Assembly: GCA_009780675.1 (NCBI GenBank)
Contig: WQZP01000016.1
Span: 1 to 54,620 of the forward strand
Source of the DNA: Spirochaetaceae bacterium
Lineage (GTDB): Bacteria > Spirochaetota > Spirochaetia > CADAEX01
Reading direction: 5' to 3'
DNA length: 54,620 nucleotides
This document shows positions 7,907-17,021 of the stretch, in pieces. The notes under the pieces were generated by a model. The model did not search any database and was not told where the DNA came from. It saw only the letters and a program-made list of their open reading frames with translations. A program made the position numbers and the translations under genes. Each line of letters opens with the position of its first letter. Position 1 is the stretch's first letter.

Positions 7907-9790
7907 ATGCGTAATATTCTATATGTAAGTGAAAATGTTGATTTACCTCTTTTTGCCAGGGAACTCGATAGTGTAGATATAGTTCTTACGAATGACTTCT
8001 CTTATGCAGTGGACAATTATTCAGCAATTATCCTTTCTGATAATGAAATTGATAGTGAAAATATAAAAGAAATTAAAGATAGTAGTTATCCTGTTATTTT
8101 ATGGGCTGTTTCTGGCAAAAATATTAAGACAGATTTAAGTACCTATTTTTCTTTTTTAACTGCGCCGGACAAAGATACTTTTTCACAAGTTATAAATAAT
8201 TATATTCTTTTTTTAACAGGAAGGAGAAAAAAATTACTCCTTAAAGAGAGGCTTAAAAGCCAGGAAAAACTTAATCAGGAATTGTTGAAAATAGGGGTTG
8301 CTCTTTCTGCAGAGAGGAATAACTCAAAATTGCTTCTTAATATTGTAACTAAAGCTTGTGAAATTACTAAAGCAGATGCAGGAAGCCTCTACCTTCTGGA
8401 TGTTAATAAAAAGACTGGTGAATCTTCCATGATTTTTAAAATATCTCATAATGATTCAAACAAGGCGGATTTTTCAGAATTCAGAATGCCGCTTTTTAAG
8501 AAATCCATATCTGGTTATGTTGCAATAACAGGACAACCATTAAAACTTAATGATGCATATTCAATTCCTCCTGGCGTTGAGTATGCATTTAACAACAATT
8601 ATGACATAAAAACAAATTATAGGACAAAGAGCATGCTCACAGTCCCTATGAAAAATTATAAAGAGAAAACCATAGGGGTAATTCAGCTTATAAACAAGAA
8701 AAAAGAGCGTAGTACTATTCTTTCGGATCATCAATCTGTTGAAGAAAGTGTGGTTTCGTTTGATAAGCTTGATGAAGATATTATATTGGCGCTCGCTTCT
8801 CTTGCAGCAGTTAGCCTTGACAATAACCTTCTTTATCAGGAAATAGAAAATCTTTTTGAAAGCCTTGTATTGGCTTCGGTAAAAGCAATTGAACAGAGGG
8901 ACCCGACAACAGGGGGTCATTCTTCAAGAGTGGCTTTGTATACAATTGCGCTTGCAAAAGCTGTGGCAGAAGAAAAAGAGTTGCACCAGGAGGCTGGTTA
9001 TTCCGAAGACCAGTTAAAAGGGCTTAAATACGCTTGTCTTTTGCATGATTTTGGCAAAGTAGGGGTAAGGGAAAATGTACTTGTAAAAGCAAAAAAACTG
9101 TATCCAGGGATGCTTGAGCATATACTCGTGCGGCTTGATAATTTGGTATGTAATATAAAAATAAAAATATGTGAAGCAAAACTCGCGCTCAATAAGGCAG
9201 ATTCTTCGTATAAGGATGCTGTTAAAGAGCTTGATCTAAAAGAAGCTAATGAGATTGCAAAAATAGAAAAATATCGGGAAGTTATTGTAAAAGCAAATGA
9301 GCCAGCTGTTCTTGACTCAGAACCAGAACAAATTTTAGCGGAAATTAAAAATGAAACAGGAAACAAGATACTTTCGGAAAAAGAATTTGAATTTTTAAAC
9401 ATAAAAAGAGGTTCTCTTACAAAAAGTGAACGGGACGAAATTATCTCCCATGCATCTTATACCTATGATTTTCTTAAAAATATTCCATGGCCGGAAAGTA
9501 TGGAGTGGATACCTGAAATTGCAAGGTGGCACCATGAAACACTTGATGGCACTGGCTATCCTGATGGCAAGCGCGGAGATGAGTTGCCTCTTGAATCGCG
9601 GTTAATGGCTGTTGCAGATATATTTGATGCTTTAACAGCCAGTGACAGGCCATATAAAAAAGCAATGCCTTTGGAGCAAGCTCTTAAAATAATTCAGGAA
9701 GAAGCAAAAAAAGGAAAGCTTGACAGCGGGGTAGTAAACCTTTTTATAAAAAAAGAGGTTTATAAAGCTGCTGAAAATAAATCAGTATAA
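7907..9790 (+). CDS. GAF/HD-GYP signalling protein with inserted helical segment
   Basis: A 627-residue cytoplasmic protein. Residues 1-105 look like a degenerate receiver-like fold; 125-310 form a GAF sensor domain ([10 protein letters not shown] ... MLTVPM ... GVIQLINK). An HD-GYP cyclic-di-GMP phosphodiesterase domain spans about 320-620, with [11 protein letters not shown] around His338, LLHDFGK (HD at 380-381), [12 protein letters not shown] at 541-552 and [18 protein letters not shown]. All core metal-binding motifs are present, so hydrolysis of c-di-GMP is expected. Unusually, about 100 residues (400-500), highly charged and probably coiled-coil, are inserted between HDFGK and the [10 protein letters not shown] motif, where canonical HD-GYP proteins have roughly 25. 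The ligand of the GAF domain is unknown. The end of a GGDEF protein at the right edge shows the opposing enzyme class is also encoded. Confidence 0.92.
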   Translation: MRNILYVSENVDLPLFARELDSVDIVLTNDFSYAVDNYSAIILSDNEIDSENIKEIKDSSYPVILWAVSGKNIKTDLSTYFSFLTAPDKDTFSQVINNYILFLTGRRKKLLLKERLKSQEKLNQELLKIGVALSAERNNSKLLLNIVTKACEITKADAGSLYLLDVNKKTGESSMIFKISHNDSNKADFSEFRMPLFKKSISGYVAITGQPLKLNDAYSIPPGVEYAFNNNYDIKTNYRTKSMLTVPMKNYKEKTIGVIQLINKKKERSTILSDHQSVEESVVSFDKLDEDIILALASLAAVSLDNNLLYQEIENLFESLVLASVKAIEQRDPTTGGHSSRVALYTIALAKAVAEEKELHQEAGYSEDQLKGLKYACLLHDFGKVGVRENVLVKAKKLYPGMLEHILVRLDNLVCNIKIKICEAKLALNKADSSYKDAVKELDLKEANEIAKIEKYREVIVKANEPAVLDSEPEQILAEIKNETGNKILSEKEFEFLNIKRGSLTKSERDEIISHASYTYDFLKNIPWPESMEWIPEIARWHHETLDGTGYPDGKRGDELPLESRLMAVADIFDALTASDRPYKKAMPLEQALKIIQEEAKKGKLDSGVVNLFIKKEVYKAAENKSV

Positions 9791-9806
9791 AAAAGGTTAA
9801 GCTGTA

Positions 9807-10799
9807 TTACCACTTTATATAGTTTCCACCAAATGTAAGCCCGCCGCCAAAGCCTACTGTAAGGATATTATCGCCTCTCTGGATAAGTTTTTTCTCCACA
9901 ACTTCTGTTAATGCTATAGGTATTGTAGCAGCAGAAGTATTTGCGAAATTTTCGATGTTTATATAAAATTTTTCAATTGGAATAGAGGTTCTGCCCGCAG
10001 CTGCTTCTAATATCCTTATGTTTGCCTGATGCGGAATAATATACTTTATTGAATCCATTGTAAGATTATTTTTTTCCATTAATTTTAAGATAGTATCTGT
10101 TACTGCTTTTACAGCAAAGTTGTAAACTTGTCTGCCATTCATATAAATATAAAGATCTTTAGGATCAGTTACCCCGGGAACAAACGGATTTGTAGTCCCT
10201 CCTGCAGGTCTTTTTAAAGAATCTGCTCCGCTTCCCATAGATCTTAAAAAAGAATATATTATTTCGCTTTTTGACTCTTTATCTTCATTAGCTGTTATTA
10301 TAGCAGCGCCTGCCCCATCTCCAAAAAGAACTGCAGTATTGCGGTCTGTCATATCCATGGTTCTGGAGAGAACCTCGGACCCTATAACAAGAATGTTTTT
10401 ATAGTTACCTGATTTTATAAAATTTGCCGCTGTTTCGACTCCAAAAACAAATCCTGTGCAAGCAGCGCCAAGATCATACGCACCAGCATTTTTTGCCCCC
10501 AGTTTATCCTGTACAAGGCAGGCTGTAGAAGGAAAACCAACATAATCAGCGCTGGTTGTGGCTAAAATGATCAAATCTATTTCGTCCGCAGTGACCTCCG
10601 CCTTTTCCATGGCGATTTTAGCAGCTTTTGTCGCAATATCTGAGTTATTTTCACCCTCATTTACAAAATATCTTTGCTTAATTCCTGTATGGGAGATAAT
10701 CCATTCATCAGAAGTATCCATTATTTTTGAGAGATCATCATTTGTTACAATATTATCTGGCACATAGTAACTAATTGACTTTATATAAGGCCGGACCAT
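9807..10799 (-). CDS. fabH: 3-oxoacyl-[ACP] synthase III (KAS III)
   Basis: At 330 residues this is standard length. The catalytic triad is visible: Cys114 in GAACTGF, His in IPHQANIR about residue 257, and Asn in ENFANTSAATIP about residue 287; GFGGGLTFGG closes the protein. FabH condenses an acyl-CoA primer with malonyl-ACP to start fatty acid synthesis in the cytoplasm. The ATG at 10799 has AGAGGT upstream. It is convergent with the HD-GYP gene and stands apart from other fab genes. Since the window also carries acyl-CoA ligases and a 2-oxoacid oxidoreductase, branched-chain acyl-CoA primers are plausible, but primer choice cannot be read from the sequence. Confidence 0.95.
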   Translation of the reverse strand: MVRPYIKSISYYVPDNIVTNDDLSKIMDTSDEWIISHTGIKQRYFVNEGENNSDIATKAAKIAMEKAEVTADEIDLIILATTSADYVGFPSTACLVQDKLGAKNAGAYDLGAACTGFVFGVETAANFIKSGNYKNILVIGSEVLSRTMDMTDRNTAVLFGDGAGAAIITANEDKESKSEIIYSFLRSMGSGADSLKRPAGGTTNPFVPGVTDPKDLYIYMNGRQVYNFAVKAVTDTILKLMEKNNLTMDSIKYIIPHQANIRILEAAAGRTSIPIEKFYINIENFANTSAATIPIALTEVVEKKLIQRGDNILTVGFGGGLTFGGNYIKW

Positions 10800-10955
10800 T
10801 TTTTACCTCTAATGAAATAAGATTTTATGGAACTATAATTTATGTATTTGTAAACCGATAATAATATAAAATAAAGTTTAAATAAACTAAAAATTGTATA
10901 TATTTTAAAAATAAGCTCAATATTTACAACTACGAATGTGAAGGTGGTATAAAAA

Positions 10956-12272
10956 ATGGGATATATCGGAATCGTAAATTCAGATAAAAAAATAAACAGT
11001 CAAGTAATAAATTTATTTAAAAGAGATGAAATAATCAATTATAAAATATTAACAAATGAAGAAGAAATCATTGAATTTATTAGCTTTGAGCTTCCTGAAC
11101 TTGTAGTAATCAATTTTAGCGATCCTGATTTAAATATTGAATCAATTATGGAGCAAATAAACCATGATATATGGGTAAATAATTTTGGAATTATTGGAAT
11201 ATATAATCAGGAAAAAATATCAGAAGAAGCAGTTATGAAAAAATATATGGATTTTAACATACTTACACTGCTCGATAGCTTTTTATATAAAATGGTATTA
11301 ACAAAATGCGCAAAAATAATTCTGGAAAATAAGCAATTTTTATTTAACAAAGGGTTTTCGGAAAAATTGTTTGATAAAGATGTTGGTTCTTTTAAAATAG
11401 GGAATGATCCTTTTGTGGTTTCTATATATGCAGGGCTTGCATCATCCATGCTTATACAAAAAGGTCTTGTAAAACCGGAATTAAGGATGCATATCCAGCT
11501 AATTTTTTCTGAATTATTTGTAAATGCCATTGAGCATGGTAACTGTGGAATAACTTTTGAGGAAAAAGCAAAATTTCTGGAATCAGGCGGAAATATAATA
11601 GAACTTATAGCTGAAAAAAATATAGACCCTGCTATTGCAGAAAAAAGAGTTTCCATAGAGTGGGAGATCTCAAGGGACAGAAGCACTTTTATTATAAGAG
11701 ATGAAGGCGCTGGTTTTGATGTTCTTAAACTTAGAGATAAGGTAAAAAAGGCAGGAGAATATGCTCTTCATGGGCGGGGGATAAAAATGGCAAGCTTATT
11801 TGCAGAAAGGCTTGCCTACAATAAAAAGGGAAATGCAGCGCTTGTGCAGATAAAACATGATAAAGATATACCGCCAAAAGCTCCTGAAACCCTTTCCAGT
11901 GAAGAAATAATAGATGTAAAAAGGGGAGATATAGTTTGTAAAGAGGGGGAATTCGGGGATTCGCTTTATTATATCTCATCAGGAAAATATAGTGTGTGGC
12001 ATGCGAATAAAATGGTAGGCGAACTTGACCCGTCAGATATTTTTATAGGGGAGATGGCTTTTTTCCTTAAAAATGCAAGAAGCGCTACTGTAGTTGCTGA
12101 AACTAATGGGCGGATAATAAAAATTTCAGGGAAAAATTTTATTCAGATAATTAAAAAATATCCACAATATGGTCTTTTCCTTGTAAAATTGCTTTCTGTA
12201 AAAATTGTCCGCGCAAATAGCGCTAATGTAAATCTGCAAAATACTCTTACAGATATGAAACCAACTTTATAA
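10956..12272 (+). CDS. Pseudo-receiver / RsbW-type ATPase / cyclic-nucleotide-binding fusion
   Basis: A 438-residue soluble protein in three parts. Residues 1-125 resemble a receiver fold, but the site after the third strand (VVINFSDPD) lacks a clear phosphoacceptor aspartate. Residues 150-300 form an anti-sigma-factor-type HATPase domain: N-box SELFVNAIEHGN (181-196), RDEGAGFD (248-255) and HGRGIKMA (272-279). Residues 318-430 form a cNMP-binding domain of the Crp/PKA fold (GDIVCKEGEFGDSLYYISSGKYSV, then IGEMAFFLKNARSATV). There is no DNA-binding domain, so this should be a signalling ATPase or serine kinase rather than a transcription factor. No sigma or anti-anti-sigma gene is adjacent, so its partner is unknown. 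GGTGG precedes the ATG. Confidence 0.85.
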   Translation: MGYIGIVNSDKKINSQVINLFKRDEIINYKILTNEEEIIEFISFELPELVVINFSDPDLNIESIMEQINHDIWVNNFGIIGIYNQEKISEEAVMKKYMDFNILTLLDSFLYKMVLTKCAKIILENKQFLFNKGFSEKLFDKDVGSFKIGNDPFVVSIYAGLASSMLIQKGLVKPELRMHIQLIFSELFVNAIEHGNCGITFEEKAKFLESGGNIIELIAEKNIDPAIAEKRVSIEWEISRDRSTFIIRDEGAGFDVLKLRDKVKKAGEYALHGRGIKMASLFAERLAYNKKGNAALVQIKHDKDIPPKAPETLSSEEIIDVKRGDIVCKEGEFGDSLYYISSGKYSVWHANKMVGELDPSDIFIGEMAFFLKNARSATVVAETNGRIIKISGKNFIQIIKKYPQYGLFLVKLLSVKIVRANSANVNLQNTLTDMKPTL

Positions 12273-12302
12273 TTATTTGTTTACTTTATATAATGATATA
12301 AA

Positions 12303-12356
12303 ATCCCGATTTTCATCGGGATGACGAATTATTGTCCCGGACTTTTGAAGGGGCAG
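12303..12356. repeat. Palindromic repeat related to the pair near lspA
   Basis: A perfect 7-bp hairpin TCCCGAT/ATCGGGA (12304-12321) is followed by TGACG and then GTCCCGGACTTTTG. The order hairpin, ATGACG, CCCGGACT mirrors 3221-3271, with different arm sequences. It lies between the ATPase/cNMP gene and the FecR lipoprotein gene. There is no T-run, so it is a poor intrinsic terminator. Confidence 0.6.
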
Positions 12357-12369
12357 GCTTGAGGGGTCA

Positions 12370-14622
12370 ATGAAAAATAAAAATATCTATAGGTTGTTAT
12401 GTTTGTTCCTTTTAATTTCTATTTTATTTCAGTTTTCGTCATGTAGAAGGAAGCAGGAACAGGTTGTTGAAGAAGTAAGAAGTTTAAATGCTATTATTAC
12501 TTTTATCTCAGGCGATGCGTATATTTTCTCAGAGAGGGGAATTTTCCCAGCTGTAATTGGCAATACTCTTGGAGAGGGAGATTCTGTCAGAACAGCAGCA
12601 GATTCATATATTGAAATACTTATAGCCGGGAATTCGGTTATACGGATGGATGAAAACACAGAGCTTTCAATGGACCGGCTTGCAGCAGTTGGAGCAAATT
12701 CAAATGTTGCCATGTCTCTTGTAACAGGAACCATTATAAACAAAGTTGAAAGAATAGCAGGTACAGAAAGTTATGTTGTAAGGACAAGAAGCTCTGCTTT
12801 TGGCGTAAGGGGCACAGAATTTATGGTCTCTTGTTTTGGGTCAGATGAGGTTCTTCTTGCTGTAAAATCAGGAAGAGTGCAGATGGTCCCTTATTTGGAT
12901 GTTATTGAAAGGTTAAAAGAGAATGCTCCTCCGGGCGAGCGTGTTGAGAATTTTATACGACTGGTTGAGGAGGGATTTCCAGTCTTGTCAGGAGGAAGCG
13001 AGATAACTGTAACGCCTGGTTTGTCAGCAGAAATTTTAAGCATACTTTCAACAGTTGAGAATGCTTTTTCTAACTTAAGACTCGGAAGGATAACAATAAA
13101 CAATCTTTATGAAATCATCTCAAACTCTTCTTCTGCTGTTATGTCCGAAGTAGAGAATTCTTTGACTTTAGTGCAAAATATTTCCGGAGCTAATCTTGAT
13201 AAACTCAGAATAACAGATTTTATGCAGATCTATGGTCCGGATGAAAGGTTCAGGGAAATTGCTTTTAGAACAGAACCTGCAGGAGCGAGAATCTATTTTG
13301 ACAACAGTTTTATAGGGTTTGGTTCTGTAAGCGCTCTTATGCCGGAAAACCGGAGAATAAGGGTTGCTGTGGAAGAAGAAGGGTATGAATCTTTTGAAAG
13401 GGAATTTGTTGTTTCTGAAATTACAGAAAGACCGCATATAATCACTCTTAGACCAATGGCGCCAGCCAGAGGTTTTTTTGAAATATCTGTATTGCCAAAT
13501 GATGCCGGGATTTACATAGAAGACAGGTTTGTGGCAAGAGGCAGGTTTTCCGGCACTTATGCTCCTGGAACAAGATTAAATGTTTCTGTGCAAAGAAGAG
13601 AGTACAGGACAGAAAATTTATTTGTTGAAATCATAGAGGGCGAGACATTAAGAAGAAATATTACACTGCCTGTTTTACTTATGCCATATACTTTTGATAC
13701 AGGATTTTCCAGGCTGGATACAATTACTTCTACCGGGCGAAATTATTACGCATTTGCTTCGGCCGGAAATGGTTTTTCTGTTCTGAGTTCAGAAGGGAGA
13801 GCTTTGTTTAGAAGTAACGATGCAAATGCAGCAACTCCGGTCTTTGCCGGGGGAAGGCTTTTATTTGTATCTGGAAATACTTTTAGGGCAATAGATACTG
13901 TAAACTGGGTCGAGGCAGGCAATATTGAGCTGGAAGAAGCTCCTTATAGAACTCCTGTAGTTAGTGGAAATTCTGTTCTTATAAACAGCGGCGATTCGAT
14001 TCTTGTTATTGACAGTAACGATTTTCGGGTTAATAGAAGAATACGGGTACCGGATATAGTTGTTTCATATCCTTATTTTTCCAATAACAGAATTATAACA
14101 GTAACCGACAAAGGGGTTGCCCAGATTTTCGGACAGGATGAAACTCCGCTCTCTTCGATTTCTGTAGCATTGGGAAACCCCAGCGGTATGAGTATTGCTA
14201 CGAGCAATAACTTTGGTTATTTTGCAAATGTGGATGGTACTATCAATGCTATTGACCTCCAGACAGGCAATTTTCTTTGGGCAGGGAGATTTCAGCCAGA
14301 TGTTTCGGGCAGGTTGCCGCAAATAAGCGCAACCGGAAATGTGATCATAGTCTACTCCAATAATACTTTGAAATTTTTCAGGCCTAATGGCGAAGAGATA
14401 AGAGAGATAGGGCAGGTAACAAGTTTTTATCATGGCGAAGATTCTCTTGTTTATGCGGTTTTGGGAAACAGAAGAATTACAGTATATAATCCTGTAACTG
14501 GCGCTGTTGTAAGGTCTGCGGATATTGGCATTTCTCTTGAAAGTATTGTTTTCAATAATGGGAGAATTCATGCAGCAGCGGAAAATGGGCAATATGTTGT
14601 TATAAATCCAGCTGCTTTTTAG
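12370..14622 (+). CDS. Lipoprotein with FecR, PEGA-like and beta-propeller regions
   Basis: A 750-residue predicted lipoprotein. The signal peptide ends in a lipobox with Cys25 (FSSC). Residues about 38-185 form a FecR domain (SGDAYIFSERGIFPAV, GEGDSVRTAADSYIEI, then SSAFGVRGTEFMV). Two PEGA-type segments follow at about 297-355 (FRTEPAGARIYFDNSFIGFG) and 370-435 (ISVLPNDAGIYIEDRFVARG). From about 440 to the end, repeated blocks of the form YFANVDGTINAIDLQTGNFLW resemble PQQ/WD-like propeller blades. It should be anchored in the periplasm, where FecR and PEGA domains are common in envelope-stress or peptidoglycan-linked proteins. GAGGGG lies just before the ATG. No paired sigma factor is adjacent. 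Function is unknown beyond the architecture. Confidence 0.88.
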   Translation: MKNKNIYRLLCLFLLISILFQFSSCRRKQEQVVEEVRSLNAIITFISGDAYIFSERGIFPAVIGNTLGEGDSVRTAADSYIEILIAGNSVIRMDENTELSMDRLAAVGANSNVAMSLVTGTIINKVERIAGTESYVVRTRSSAFGVRGTEFMVSCFGSDEVLLAVKSGRVQMVPYLDVIERLKENAPPGERVENFIRLVEEGFPVLSGGSEITVTPGLSAEILSILSTVENAFSNLRLGRITINNLYEIISNSSSAVMSEVENSLTLVQNISGANLDKLRITDFMQIYGPDERFREIAFRTEPAGARIYFDNSFIGFGSVSALMPENRRIRVAVEEEGYESFEREFVVSEITERPHIITLRPMAPARGFFEISVLPNDAGIYIEDRFVARGRFSGTYAPGTRLNVSVQRREYRTENLFVEIIEGETLRRNITLPVLLMPYTFDTGFSRLDTITSTGRNYYAFASAGNGFSVLSSEGRALFRSNDANAATPVFAGGRLLFVSGNTFRAIDTVNWVEAGNIELEEAPYRTPVVSGNSVLINSGDSILVIDSNDFRVNRRIRVPDIVVSYPYFSNNRIITVTDKGVAQIFGQDETPLSSISVALGNPSGMSIATSNNFGYFANVDGTINAIDLQTGNFLWAGRFQPDVSGRLPQISATGNVIIVYSNNTLKFFRPNGEEIREIGQVTSFYHGEDSLVYAVLGNRRITVYNPVTGAVVRSADIGISLESIVFNNGRIHAAAENGQYVVINPAAF

Positions 14623-14626
14623 GTAA

Positions 14627-14713
14627 CTTCCTGGCTTCTGCCAGGGAGGATATCGTGGCGCACCGGGCCTCTGGAATCAGGGGCTCGGCTAAGTCCTGTA
14701 GACATTTGGACTT
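14627..14713 (+). other. GC-rich three-hairpin leader before the argJ-like gene
   Basis: Three stems fit in 87 nt: CTTCCTGGC/GCCAGGGAG (14627-14648, TTCT loop), an 11-bp stem CCGGGCCTCTG/CAGGGGCTCGG (14663-14688, GAAT loop), and AAGTCC/GGACTT (14691-14713). The segment is clearly GC-richer than the flanks and lies between the FecR gene stop and the ArgJ-like start. It could be a regulatory leader or another member of the palindromic repeat family; CCGGGCCTC resembles CCGGGGCCTC in the repeat near 3275. No known riboswitch is recognised. Confidence 0.5.
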
Positions 14714-14732
14714 TAAACTAATATTATAGGCT

Positions 14733-16034
14733 ATGGAAAAAAATAAACTTGAATTATATAACTCCAAGGAAGAGTATTTAAAGGATCTTGAGAAAAGAGG
14801 CAAGCTTCCGGAAGGATTCAAAACTTCGGTTGTTTCTCTTGAATTTTTTCCTGCAGAAAGACCTGTTGAAAAGCCTCTTCCAATGAAGCTCTCTCTTTTA
14901 ATGCTGGATAAGCCAACCTCTGTTTTTGGCGCTGTATTTACAAGAAATAAATGTCCTGGCGCCCCTGTAATAATAGGCAAAGAAAGGCTTCTGTCCGACA
15001 AAGTGCGGGGAGTTATTATTAATAATAAAATATCTAATGTATGTACAGAAACCGGAGTTAAAGATTCAAATATGCTGCTTGAGCATCTTGCAAAAGAAAC
15101 AGGGTGTTTGCCTCAAGAGTTTTTTCCTTCTTCAACAGGAATAATTGGCTGGCAGCTTCCTGTTAAAGATATGGTTCAAAATATCCCGCGCCTTGTTTCT
15201 GCTCTTGCTCCTGGAACTGGGGTAAATCTCGCAGAAGGGATAATGACTACAGACACTTTTCCGAAGCTGCGTTCCGCGGAAGTAGGGGATGGGTGTATTG
15301 TTGCTGTAGCAAAGGGCGCTGGGATGATAGAGCCCAACATGGCTACAATGCTGTCTTTTATTATGACAGATATTTCAATGGAAAGGGATATCATAAGGGA
15401 TATTTTAAAAAGAGTTGTTGAGAAGACGTATAACTCAATTTCTGTGGATGGAGACCAAAGCACAAGCGACACTGTGATTATAATGAGCTCCTGTGAAAAG
15501 AAAAAAGTTTCAGAAAAAGAATTTGAAGACGCATTATATAAAGTGTGTCTGGATCTTTCTGTTGATATTGTAAGAAATTCAGAAGGGTGCGGCCATGTTG
15601 TAAAAGCTTCTGTAACAGGCGCATCTGACTTTGAAACAGCAAGAAATATTGGAAAAGCAATTGTTAATTCTCCGCTTGTTTCCACTGCGATATTTGGCAA
15701 TGACCCAAATGTAGGGAGGCTGCTCTCCTCAATAGGAGATTATGCAGGCAATAACAACATAGAGCTTAACAAAGATAAGATTTCAATTTCTCTTGGTGGA
15801 GATATTGTTTTTGAAAAAGGGGCTTTTAGGCTTGATCAGGAAAAAGAACTCAGGCTGGTACATTACCTTAAATCACGGGTCCTTGATTCAGATCATAAAA
15901 CATTTCCGGAACACAACTATACTGTTAATATTGATGTAAATCTTGGTATGAGTTCGGGTAATGGTAACGCAACAGTGTTTGGAAGTGATCTTTCCTATGG
16001 ATATGTGCGGGAAAATGCAGATTATAGATCATAA
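14733..16034 (+). CDS. argJ: ArgJ-like glutamate N-acetyltransferase / ornithine acetyltransferase
   Basis: A 433-residue Ntn-type enzyme. The autoprocessing site is clear: KGAGMIEPNMATML, with nucleophile Thr205, and SSTGIIGW is present at 133-140. ArgJ moves acetyl groups from N-acetylornithine to glutamate in arginine synthesis. Two conserved regions diverge: the usual NSGNANACTG block reads NNKISNVCTETG, and GNDPNWGR reads GNDPNVGR. No other arginine gene is adjacent, so a different amine substrate is possible. The N-terminal 30 residues are a Lys/Glu-rich extension. Translation from the ATG at 14733 lacks a strong Shine-Dalgarno and follows the structured leader described above. Fold assignment is firm, substrate less so. 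Confidence 0.85.
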   Translation: MEKNKLELYNSKEEYLKDLEKRGKLPEGFKTSVVSLEFFPAERPVEKPLPMKLSLLMLDKPTSVFGAVFTRNKCPGAPVIIGKERLLSDKVRGVIINNKISNVCTETGVKDSNMLLEHLAKETGCLPQEFFPSSTGIIGWQLPVKDMVQNIPRLVSALAPGTGVNLAEGIMTTDTFPKLRSAEVGDGCIVAVAKGAGMIEPNMATMLSFIMTDISMERDIIRDILKRVVEKTYNSISVDGDQSTSDTVIIMSSCEKKKVSEKEFEDALYKVCLDLSVDIVRNSEGCGHVVKASVTGASDFETARNIGKAIVNSPLVSTAIFGNDPNVGRLLSSIGDYAGNNNIELNKDKISISLGGDIVFEKGAFRLDQEKELRLVHYLKSRVLDSDHKTFPEHNYTVNIDVNLGMSSGNGNATVFGSDLSYGYVRENADYRS

Positions 16035-16060
16035 GACATAATAAATTGTGGGGTATATAA

Positions 16061-17020
16061 GTGGATAGCAATCAGGGTAATCTTGCTCTTGTTTTTGAAA
16101 AACTTGACAACGCAAAAAAATATTTTCTTGAAACTATTATTGACGGTGAGTTTCTATATGACCGCCTTATAATTGCTTACATAACAGGTGGTCATGTATT
16201 AATCGAGGGAGTTCCTGGCCTTGCGAAAACCAGAGCAGCAAAAGCTCTTTCGGAAATTGTAGGAGCTGATTTTTCCAGGATCCAGTTTACTCCAGACCTT
16301 CTTCCGTCAGATATTACAGGAAACCTTGTTTTCATTCCAGTAACAGGAGAATTTACTGTAAGAAAAGGGCCTGTTTTTTCCGGCGTTGTTCTTGCAGATG
16401 AAATAAACCGTGCGTCTGCAAGAGTTCAATCTGCCCTGCTTGAAGCAATGGAAGAAAAGCAGGTTACAATAGGAGAATCTACCCATAAACTTGTTGATAA
16501 TTTTTTTGTAATCGCAACACAAAACCCTATTGAACATGAAGGGACATACAGACTCCCCGAGGCTCAGCTTGACAGATTTTTGATGAAGCTGGACCTTGCT
16601 TATCCTTCGTCGGATTCTGAACTTAAAATTCTCGCGATGCATGATAAAGAAGAAAAAACATTCCCCAAGTTGGGAAATAAAATTACGCAGGAAGATGTTG
16701 CAGCGCTTTCAACTGCTGCTGAAAATATAATGATAAGCAATGATATAAAAAAATATATTGTAGACATTGTAAGAGAGACAAGGAAAACAAACAAATATAT
16801 TGAATTTGGCGCATCTCCAAGAGCATCAATAGGAATAATGAAGTGCGCCCGCATAAAAGCGCTTTTGGAAAAACGAAAATTTGTTACTCCTGATGATGTA
16901 AAGCAGGTTGCTCCGGATATTTTAAGGCATAGGATAATAAGAAGCTTCGAGGCCGAGGCAGAAGGGGCAGATTCCAATATTATAGTTTCTACCATACTTG
17001 GTACAGTAAAAACTCCATAA
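16061..17020 (+). CDS. MoxR-type AAA+ ATPase of the Bat operon
   Basis: A 319-residue AAA+ protein starting at GTG 16061. Walker A GVPGLAKT (50-57), Walker B VVLADEINRA (109-118), sensor ATQNPIEHEGTYRLPEAQLDRF and a C-terminal lid with PRASIGIMK are complete. MoxR ATPases act as chaperones for von Willebrand factor A (vWA) domain proteins, several of which are encoded directly downstream. The next gene begins one base after this stop, so they are surely co-transcribed. Start choice: no in-frame ATG near the N-terminus, and the GTG leads straight into conserved sequence. Confidence 0.95.
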   Translation: MDSNQGNLALVFEKLDNAKKYFLETIIDGEFLYDRLIIAYITGGHVLIEGVPGLAKTRAAKALSEIVGADFSRIQFTPDLLPSDITGNLVFIPVTGEFTVRKGPVFSGVVLADEINRASARVQSALLEAMEEKQVTIGESTHKLVDNFFVIATQNPIEHEGTYRLPEAQLDRFLMKLDLAYPSSDSELKILAMHDKEEKTFPKLGNKITQEDVAALSTAAENIMISNDIKKYIVDIVRETRKTNKYIEFGASPRASIGIMKCARIKALLEKRKFVTPDDVKQVAPDILRHRIIRSFEAEAEGADSNIIVSTILGTVKTP

Positions 17021-17021
17021 A

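Noticed and set aside
15176-15700. 174-codon minus-strand frame in the ArgJ-like gene
   Set aside because: Antisense shadow; no ribosome site and no recognisable sequence.
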